Below the pieces are notes generated by a model that was not told where the DNA came from, ran no database searches, and saw only the letters and a list, made by a program, of their open reading frames with translations. Below are positions 1 through 4,829 of a stretch of DNA of 9,229 nt, in pieces (the stretch's first letter is position 1; each line of letters starts with the position of its first letter). Source of the stretch: Planctomycetota bacterium (GTDB taxonomy: Bacteria; Planctomycetota; Planctomycetia; Pirellulales; Pirellulaceae); NCBI GenBank assembly GCA_026692885.1, contig JAPLNJ010000922.1:1-9229 (forward strand), in the 5' to 3' direction. The position numbers and the translations under genes are program-made.

Positions 1-1296
1 CGTGGTCTGCCAGGAGTAGCTCGGTTTATCGTAGCCTTCATAAAGGATTTTGCCGAACAACGCCTTCCAGCTGACTTCCGGATACGGCGCATGGATTTCC
101 CAAGCCACCAACTCGTTTTGATGGTTTAGCGCGATGACCGCATTGCCGCGCGTCGCCAAGCCGACATACTGCAACGGGTTCCCCGCCAGTTGCTCCTGGA
201 GAGTGACCAGGTGCCGCTCGCTGGTCGTGTGATCCAGGTGCAGGCTGCCGTCTGCAGTCACGCTCAACAGACTCTTCTGCCGTTGTGTCGGCAGGATCCC
301 GCACACGGCACTCGTGTGCGGCTCCAGGCGGTGGACCTCCATCAGACGCGGCTTGTCACTCTCTCGGACCGGGAACCAGGTGGTCAATCCGCCCGTGGCA
401 TCGCCCACGGCCAGCGACACATCGCCGAAGACCATAGCCAACGCCGTAATGGACCGGCGATCTCGAAAGGCGGTGATGATCTCGCGCGTCCGCGTTTGGC
501 CCTCGTCGTCGAAGATCCAGCGTCCCAACTGGCCGGTCGCGGTGCCGACGTACAAGGTGGTCCCCTGGCGATCCATGGTCAGGGCAGTGATAGGGTTCAG
601 ACCGGCCAGGTCCACCTGCAGCACCTGCGACTGGCTCTCACGCTCACCGAGCAGGTTCTCAGAGACGACCTCCCGGGCGACTGCCAGATGCCCGTCCGTT
701 AGCAACCGTACCGAGGTTGTCGAACCTGAATCGGAGACGCGGACGAAAGCCCGTCTGGAAACCGGGCCAGCGGCGGCAGGCAGGGCAGCCAAGGAGTGCA
801 AGCTGTACTGGGTGCTGCGTTGTCCCTGGTCACCCAACTGAGTGGTTGTCCGGACTTCGACGAGCGACAGTGATCCATCCGACCAGAGCAATGAATGCCG
901 CGTGCCCGCATGCCGCTCCAGGTCCATGACCTGAGCACCGGCCGCTGCGGCGGGTGGCACAGCGGTTTCCCGTCCCAGCACACGTTGTGTTGCCAGGTCG
1001 ATGAAAGTAAAGATCCCATCGCGTGTCAGCACGTGGGCTGTGGCCGAGTCTTGCCCGATTGCCAACTCGGTCCCAAGACCCAGGATCTGGTCCGCGCCCA
1101 ATCCGGGCGGCAGCGGCACACGGCCGGTTTCCCGCACCTGAGCAGGCCGGAACAACGGCAGCGTGACGCCGACGATCAAGACCAGGATGGCGACCACGCT
1201 GGCAATCACCAGAAGTCCGCCCGACATGATCACCCAGCGCGCAGCCCGATCACGACGTTTGACTCGTCGAGCCGCGGTTGGGCTGATGGTGACCAT
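1..1296 (-). CDS. pstC: Phosphate ABC transporter permease PstC, long form with N-terminal extension (partial, runs off left edge)
   Basis: An open frame of 432 codons runs from ATG at 1296 to the window edge with no stop, so the C-terminal permease part is missing. PstC is one of the two inner-membrane permease subunits of the PstSCAB orthophosphate importer. Residues 1-20 are basic (RRVKRRDRAAR), and about 21-49 form one hydrophobic helix. Residues 50-405 form a large domain with recurring short beta-strand units such as VGTATGQLGRWIF (249-261) and GDATGGLTTWF (298-308), which suggests a propeller-like fold. The last visible stretch, PEVSWKALFGKILYEGYDKP (406-425), matches the junction I recall from long PstC proteins of Pseudomonas-type bacteria, just before the transport helices. 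The gene follows pstS by 43 bp on the same strand, consistent with one operon. No strong Shine-Dalgarno site precedes the ATG, and no alternative start lies between it and the pstS stop. The identity is firm; the role of the extension is not known to me. Confidence 0.88.
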   Translation of the reverse strand, partial: MVTISPTAARRVKRRDRAARWVIMSGGLLVIASVVAILVLIVGVTLPLFRPAQVRETGRVPLPPGLGADQILGLGTELAIGQDSATAHVLTRDGIFTFIDLATQRVLGRETAVPPAAAAGAQVMDLERHAGTRHSLLWSDGSLSLVEVRTTTQLGDQGQRSTQYSLHSLAALPAAAGPVSRRAFVRVSDSGSTTSVRLLTDGHLAVAREVVSENLLGERESQSQVLQVDLAGLNPITALTMDRQGTTLYVGTATGQLGRWIFDDEGQTRTREIITAFRDRRSITALAMVFGDVSLAVGDATGGLTTWFPVRESDKPRLMEVHRLEPHTSAVCGILPTQRQKSLLSVTADGSLHLDHTTSERHLVTLQEQLAGNPLQYVGLATRGNAVIALNHQNELVAWEIHAPYPEVSWKALFGKILYEGYDKPSYSWQTT

Positions 1297-1339
1297 CCGA
1301 GAATTCTCTGATTGTGTTAGGTAGTGGCCGAAGGCGGAA

Positions 1340-2320
1340 CTACTCCAGCAGTTTCAGCTGCTTCGCGATCACGGTCGCTGGCAGCGGGCCGTAGCCATCC
1401 TTGACGACGACGTCCTGACCTTGTCGCGACAACACGAACTTGAAGAACTGCTGGACCAGTGGCGAAAGCGGCTCGTTCGGCTTCTTCGCCACATAGATGT
1501 ACAGCGTTCGGCCCAACGGGTACTTGCCAGCCAAGGCGTTCTCGAACGTCGGTTCGGCCGGCTTCTCGCCGGGCTTCTTGGTCAGCGGCAGCGCACGGAC
1601 TTCCGAGGTCACGTAGCCGATTCCGGAATAGCCGATCCCCGCCCGATCGTTGGCCACCCCGTTGATCACGGCTGCCGAACCGGGCTGCTCCTTGACCGTG
1701 TCCTTGTAATCACCTTTCAAGAGCGCGTGTTCTTTGAAGAAAGCGTAGGTACCGCTGGCCGAGTTGCGGCCGTACAGGCTGATCGGCAGCGACTTCCAAT
1801 CGGCCGGGAATTGGTCGGTGACCTTACCCCACGTGGCGATATCGGCAAAGCCACTCTTACGGGTCTTGGAGAACATGCAGTCGACCTGCTGCATCGTCAG
1901 CGTCTTGACGGGGTTATCCTTGTGGACAAACACGGCGAGGCAATCCAACGCCACGCTGATCTTTGTGGGCTTGAAACCGTGCTGCTTCTCGAAGGCGTCC
2001 TCCTCCTCCGGCTTCATGGCGCGCGACATGGGTCCCAGTTGGGCGGTCCCTTGGGCCAGGGCTGGCGGCGCGGTAGCCGATCCCTTGCCCTCGACCTGGA
2101 TATTCACCGTCGGATAGAGTTTGCGAAACGATTCCGCCCAGTAGGTCATCAGGTTGTTCAGCGTATCGGAACCGACACTATTCAGGTTCCCTGAAACGCC
2201 GGAGACCTGTTCATAGGCTTTCACCGCCGGATCCACTTTCTGACCTGCCCCGAACACGGTGGAGCCGGCCGAGCCGAACAAAATACACAGGCTGGCGATT
2301 TGCCGAAGACGTTGATTCAT
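1340..2320 (-). CDS. pstS: Periplasmic phosphate-binding protein PstS
   Basis: The 326-residue product is the substrate-binding protein of the high-affinity phosphate ABC transporter; it captures orthophosphate outside the cytoplasmic membrane and hands it to PstC/PstA. Residues 1-25 look like a signal peptide (short basic start, hydrophobic core, then GSAGSTVFGA). Ligand-loop motifs are in place: SVGSDTL (48-54), GKGSATAPPAL (78-88), ALD (124-126) and GRNSASGTY (184-192). Further family signatures are LGPMSRAMK (95-103), FVHKDNP (131-137), EQPGSAAV (211-218), GIGYSGIGY (228-236) and VVVKDGYGPLP (304-314). It closely resembles the Pseudomonas-type PstS in length and motif order. The ATG has a purine-rich site, AAGGGGGAA (2327-2335), six bases upstream. 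pstC follows after 43 bp. Upstream lies a 328-bp gap with a possible Pho-type operator, so expression is probably induced by phosphate limitation; that regulation is inferred. Confidence 0.96.
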   Translation of the reverse strand: MNQRLRQIASLCILFGSAGSTVFGAGQKVDPAVKAYEQVSGVSGNLNSVGSDTLNNLMTYWAESFRKLYPTVNIQVEGKGSATAPPALAQGTAQLGPMSRAMKPEEEDAFEKQHGFKPTKISVALDCLAVFVHKDNPVKTLTMQQVDCMFSKTRKSGFADIATWGKVTDQFPADWKSLPISLYGRNSASGTYAFFKEHALLKGDYKDTVKEQPGSAAVINGVANDRAGIGYSGIGYVTSEVRALPLTKKPGEKPAEPTFENALAGKYPLGRTLYIYVAKKPNEPLSPLVQQFFKFVLSRQGQDVVVKDGYGPLPATVIAKQLKLLE

Positions 2321-2367
2321 GGACGATTCCCCCTTGAAGCTGGGTCTGACATTGGTGCGGGCACAAA

Positions 2368-2441
2368 GTAGGGCGGGCTTGCCAGCCTGACGCTTCGCCC
2401 CGTCGGCTGGTTGCCCCGTCAGGCAGGAAAGCCTGACCTAC
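2368..2441. repeat. Degraded and rearranged copy of the planctomycete palindromic repeat
   Basis: The left arm (2368-2392) and right arm (2417-2441) are imperfect inverted copies of each other and match the arms of the intact element at 3855-3913. The right arm differs from the intact one at a single base (CAGGCAGG for CAGGCTGG). The left arm differs at three bases (GTAGGGCGGGCTTGCCAGCC). The spacer is 24 nt here against 9 nt in the intact copy, and it contains CGTCGGCTGG (2401-2410), which looks like the start of a second right arm with one base lost. The element sits between the likely pstS promoter and the pstS start, so it would lie in the 5' leader of the mRNA. Confidence 0.75.
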
Positions 2442-2485
2442 GCGCTGAATTCTACGCGTCCTTCGTCAGCAGTCTGTTTGCAGCA

Positions 2486-2504
2486 GGTTAAATCTGCGTT
2501 AACC
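2486..2504 (-). promoter_or_regulatory. Candidate Pho-type operator upstream of pstS
   Basis: On the minus strand the sequence reads GGTTAACGCAGATTTAACCT (plus 2485-2504). TTAAC occurs twice, 11 bp apart, and GGTTAA/TTAACC also form a perfect 6-bp dyad with a 7-bp spacer. Direct repeats one helical turn apart are the usual arrangement for PhoB-family response regulators, and cyanobacterial SphR boxes are built from CTTAACCT-like units with 3-bp spacers. The site lies about 165-184 bp before the pstS ATG. A -10-like TAGAAT follows on the minus strand at 2449-2454. Assignment to phosphate control is inferred from the spacing, the motif and the downstream gene. Confidence 0.35.
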
Positions 2505-2648
2505 GGAACGACTTGTGGCCGCTGAATGGCAGTTGGTGCTTGGCGTCGCAAGCAATGATGCGAGTAGGAGAAGACCAGACGCAGCGATGACGGATGTAGC
2601 GCACGCCGCTCGCGTGTGCCACGGAACGGGCAATTCACCAAAGGAAGC

Positions 2649-3611
2649 CTAAGACAAACCACAGTGCAAGCGGAACTGCCGTCGCAGTTTGGCGATCACC
2701 CGAGGCGTCCAGTCGGCCAAGAAAGCGTCCCGGAAATCCGCATGTGCCCGGACCTCCGCGAGCAGCAGGCCTTTCAGCAAAGCCCGTGTCTCTGGCTCGG
2801 GGATCTTCGCGACCCAGTCGAAGAAGAAGTCCTTGGCGATCGCGTGATCCTGGACCGTGCCTAGGCGGTCCTGCAGCCGCGTGATTTGGGAATACAGTTT
2901 CGTGCGGAAGGCCGGTTCAAAGCCCGCGGCGACGAGTTCCATCGTGTAACGCAGTTTCTTGGCGCGAATCCGCAACTCGTGCAGGGCAACGTCGTCCTTG
3001 AGATCGGCATCGGCCGCCTGGAAAAACCTCTTGACGACGGGCTTCAGGTATCGGCGCGCCTGCCGCCCAAACTTGCGTCGTGCCTGCCCCCGCCGCTGTG
3101 CCGACAAGCCGTCCAGCACTTGGTCGATCTGCGCGCCGAACTGGCCGGCGACAAGTTCCTGGTAGATCGCCACGATCGGCGGTTGCGCCTCGCGACGTTG
3201 CCGCTGGAGTCGCTCCAGCAGACCGGTGACAAACCCATCGCCCCCCGGTTCGCTGCCGGTCAGGAAGCGAGCACACAGGACATCCCAATTCCTCGCTTCG
3301 TCGGCCGCCTCGCGAACCCGCCGCAGTTTCGCGCGCAGGTCGATGGCGGTCGCCTCCGGAAGCAGACGCGAAAAGACCCGCAAGGCTTGCGCCGCACGTC
3401 GCGTGGCAATACGCAGTTGGTGGACGTATTCCACATCCTCGTCGCACTTCTCGGCCGCCAACGGCAGCCAATGCCACACGGCCTGCAAGCGCGCCGCCAG
3501 GATACAGTGCGCCACCTCGCCAACGGACCGATCCGCCGCCACGCCTTCCACCCACTTGCTGTCGCGAACAACTGTCGACGCTGAAGCCGTCGGGCTAACA
3601 TCTTCAGACAT
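2649..3611 (-). CDS. CHAD-domain protein (predicted polyphosphate-associated)
   Basis: The 320-residue product is a stand-alone CHAD (conserved histidine alpha-helical domain) protein. CHAD proteins are helical, basic on one face, and known to bind polyphosphate; some locate to polyphosphate granules. Two halves each carry the signature: HQLRIATRR at 64-72 and HELRIRAKKLRY at 211-222. Around these lie many Arg/Lys residues (for example 96-100, 137-140 and 173-194) expected to contact the polyanion. No N-terminal CYTH (triphosphatase) domain is present; residues 1-25 are a short low-complexity lead-in. There is no signal peptide or membrane helix, so it should act in the cytoplasm. The ATG has GAGGA (3621-3625) nine bases upstream. 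The gene is on the same strand as pstS and pstC, 328 bp upstream, which fits a shared role in phosphate storage and uptake. Family membership is firm; the exact biochemical role is open. Confidence 0.92.
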   Translation of the reverse strand: MSEDVSPTASASTVVRDSKWVEGVAADRSVGEVAHCILAARLQAVWHWLPLAAEKCDEDVEYVHQLRIATRRAAQALRVFSRLLPEATAIDLRAKLRRVREAADEARNWDVLCARFLTGSEPGGDGFVTGLLERLQRQRREAQPPIVAIYQELVAGQFGAQIDQVLDGLSAQRRGQARRKFGRQARRYLKPVVKRFFQAADADLKDDVALHELRIRAKKLRYTMELVAAGFEPAFRTKLYSQITRLQDRLGTVQDHAIAKDFFFDWVAKIPEPETRALLKGLLLAEVRAHADFRDAFLADWTPRVIAKLRRQFRLHCGLS

Positions 3612-3725
3612 GCCACCGAGTCCTCAAGTAGGCACCGGAAATCGAGTCGACACACGCGTCGCGGAACAGCCCGGGCCGCCATACCCCACATCCGGTCCTT
3701 CAGAGAATCCGCCAAGATGGTCTTT

Positions 3726-3754
3726 ATGATAGGATGCGGCATTGCCTGCCGCAA
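3726..3754 (-). promoter_or_regulatory. Candidate sigma70-type promoter for the CHAD gene
   Basis: On the minus strand TTGCGG (3749-3754) is followed after exactly 17 bp by TATCAT (3726-3731). The -10 matches the consensus at five of six positions; the -35 matches only in its first three. Transcription would start near 3719, giving a leader of about 108 nt before the CHAD ATG. A perfect dyad (3735-3753) overlaps the -35 and spacer. Confidence 0.4.
3735..3753. promoter_or_regulatory. Perfect 7-bp dyad inside the candidate CHAD promoter
   Basis: TGCGGCA (3735-3741) and TGCCGCA (3747-3753) are perfect inverted copies separated by 5 bp. The dyad spans the spacer and most of the -35 of the predicted promoter. 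A repressor bound here would block the polymerase, which makes an operator plausible. Alternatively it is a hairpin ending transcripts from the upstream Sel1-repeat gene, but no T-run follows on the minus strand. Confidence 0.35.
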
Positions 3755-3758
3755 CTCG

Positions 3759-3789
3759 ACGCCTAATCCAAAGGAGCGGGTTTAGGCGT
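3759..3789. repeat. Inverted repeat upstream of the CHAD promoter
   Basis: ACGCCTAA (3759-3766) and TTAGGCGT (3782-3789) are perfect 8-bp inverted copies with a 15-nt spacer; after one mismatch two more C-G pairs extend the stem. It lies five bases from the dyad at 3735-3753. It could be a terminator for the gene at 3939-4514, but the minus-strand 3' flank has no T-run; a binding site or part of a repeat element is equally possible. Confidence 0.4.
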
Positions 3790-3854
3790 TAGTTTTCCAT
3801 TAAATTCTGATTAGCGTCGCAGGTGGTGTGATGCGTACACGGTGCGTGCATGTT

Positions 3855-3913
3855 GTAGGTCAGGCTTTCCAGCCTGACGTTCGGTTCGCGTCAGGCTGGA
3901 AAGCCTGACCTAC
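3855..3913. repeat. Intact palindromic repeat element (REP-like)
   Basis: Two 25-bp arms (3855-3879 and 3889-3913) are perfect inverted complements with a 9-nt loop. Each arm also contains its own hairpin: in GTCAGGCTTTCCAGCCTGAC (3859-3878) the 8-bp ends pair around TTCC. The element can therefore form one long hairpin or two small ones. A rearranged copy is at 2368-2441. Repeats of this sequence are, as I recall, scattered between genes in planctomycetes. It lies 26 bp past the stop of the Sel1-repeat gene and could stabilise or terminate that mRNA. Confidence 0.9.
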
Positions 3914-3938
3914 TTGGTTGCGGGCGAGTTACGCAACA

Positions 3939-4514
3939 TCACCAAGCATCACACAACTCAACCGCGGCGGGCTCACAACCCTGCCGGGCGGCTGTGCTGA
4001 GCCAATGCTCGCGTTCGTACGGATCGGCACATGCCAATCCCCACTCATAGATCGACGGGACGTGCCCCGCTTCGGCCGCCAGCTGCAACCAGCGGCGTCG
4101 ATCGATTGCATCCTCGGCTTCCGAGATGAGCGTGCACAGCGCTCCGACGTGCCCTTCTTCGGCCGCCTTGCGCAGCCAGCGTCGCCGGTGATTTGGATTT
4201 TCGCACTCGAATCCGAAGGCGTACATGGCCGACACATAACCTGCCTGAGCCGCCTTGCGGAGCCAGTACCCGCGTTGGCTGGCGTTGCCGCAAACCAAAG
4301 CGAACTGATACATCGCCGGTGCGTGGCCGTCCTCGGCTGCTTGCCTCAAAAACGCGCGTTGTGCGACGAGGTTGTCTTCGACCAGGTGCGAGACCTGGCC
4401 CTGTGCACACGAAAACAAGCTGCTGTCAGGCGAGGCAGTGAGCCTCGTAGAAGCCTGCGTGGTCTCGATGATATCCCGATTCTGCCGGACGAAGGATCGT
4501 TCCATGGCAACCAT
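3939..4514 (-). CDS. Small protein of five short Sel1-like repeats
   Basis: From the ATG at 4514 the product is 191 residues with no signal peptide or membrane helix, so it is probably cytoplasmic. Residues 52-191 are five repeats of about 29 residues, each with a WLRKAA-x-x-G-x-x-x-A-M-Y pattern: about 52-75, 81-104, 111-133, 140-162 and 168-191. This is the helix-turn-helix core of Sel1-like (TPR-related) repeats, which act as protein-protein scaffolds. The canonical unit is 36-44 residues; here the loop with the usual G-V-x-x-D is missing, so the units are short. Cysteines end repeats 1, 2 and 4 (75, 104, 162). The frame stays open upstream to an ATG at 4811, but that stretch does not look coding, and AGGAG (4522-4526) lies seven bases before the chosen ATG. 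The gene follows the kinase gene by 315 bp on the same strand; a role as partner or effector of that module is speculative. Confidence 0.82.
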   Translation of the reverse strand: MVAMERSFVRQNRDIIETTQASTRLTASPDSSLFSCAQGQVSHLVEDNLVAQRAFLRQAAEDGHAPAMYQFALVCGNASQRGYWLRKAAQAGYVSAMYAFGFECENPNHRRRWLRKAAEEGHVGALCTLISEAEDAIDRRRWLQLAAEAGHVPSIYEWGLACADPYEREHWLSTAARQGCEPAAVELCDAW

Positions 4515-4829
4515 AATCGTGCTCCTGGTGAGAGTGGCTGAGATGTGACGTACCGCTTTCGTGAGCATGCTAGAGCGACTGGGTTCAGACGCGGCTAGGG
4601 TTCGATGAGGAAACGAAAAGAAATACCGCAAGTTTGCGCTAGCACCAGACGATCTTCTGGCCGATGGTGGCAGAAACCGGCCAGTTGTACGACCGAAGTC
4701 AGTGTGGCTATCGCGGAGATTTATTCTTTCCTGTTCACGGGTCCTGGTTGCGGTTTCAGCCAGTCTGCGGATCCCGCACGGCTCTGGAGAGTCCAGGCTA
4801 CGACGGTGCATCGTTTGGCCCCGTTCGCG
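4515..4829. other. Intergenic region between the kinase and the Sel1-repeat gene
   Basis: No convincing gene is present; open frames here on both strands have no recognisable features. It holds a perfect 7-bp dyad, CTGGCCG/CGGCCAG (4657-4663 and 4678-4684), and a small hairpin followed by a T-rich stretch on the minus strand (4605-4638). The last part, up to 4514, is the leader of the Sel1-repeat gene with its Shine-Dalgarno site at 4522-4526. I saw no good -35/-10 pair for that gene. Confidence 0.6.
4605..4638 (-). terminator. Weak candidate terminator after the kinase gene
   Basis: On the minus strand CGCA and TGCG (within 4627-4638) can form a 4-bp stem with a 4-nt loop, and the next bases are T-rich (GTATTTCTTTTCGTTTCC). 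The stem is much shorter than usual for intrinsic terminators, so this is only a possibility. The larger dyad at 4657-4684 just before it may add to the structure. Confidence 0.2.

Larger units (their letters stand above)
2321..2648. other. Intergenic region between the CHAD gene and pstS
   Basis: This 328-bp gap holds no convincing gene. It contains a rearranged copy of the palindromic repeat (2368-2441), a candidate -10 hexamer TAGAAT on the minus strand (2449-2454) and a TTAAC direct repeat/dyad (2486-2504). A 74-codon open frame at 2438-2662 on the minus strand overlaps the CHAD gene end and lacks any family features. The gap is large enough for pstS to have its own promoter separate from the CHAD gene. 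Confidence 0.75.

Noticed and set aside
190..841. Overlapping plus-strand open frames of 170 and 175 codons
   Set aside because: They lie opposite pstC, whose open minus-strand frame runs to the edge and ends in a recognisable PstC junction.
1421..2194. 257-codon open frame on the plus strand
   Set aside because: Antisense to pstS, which is an unambiguous family match.
2576..2600. Enteric-type PhoB box (CTGTCAT repeat) upstream of pstS
   Set aside because: On the minus strand CCGTCAT occurs once, but the next unit after 4 bp matches poorly, so no proper tandem repeat is present.
2438..2662. 74-codon minus-strand open frame in the gap before pstS
   Set aside because: It overlaps the end of the CHAD gene and the palindromic repeat, has no Shine-Dalgarno support that I could see, and shows no family features.
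2886..3584. 232-codon plus-strand and 212-codon minus-strand frames over the CHAD gene
   Set aside because: Shadows of the CHAD gene in other frames, with skewed composition and no motif.
4657..4684. 7-bp dyad CTGGCCG/CGGCCAG as a terminator of the kinase transcript
   Set aside because: The loop is 14 nt and no T-run follows on the minus strand, so it was kept only as a dyad within the intergenic entry.
4515..4811. Longer start for the Sel1-repeat gene (ATG at 4811)
   Set aside because: The 99 added residues look non-coding, and the ATG at 4514 has AGGAG seven bases upstream.
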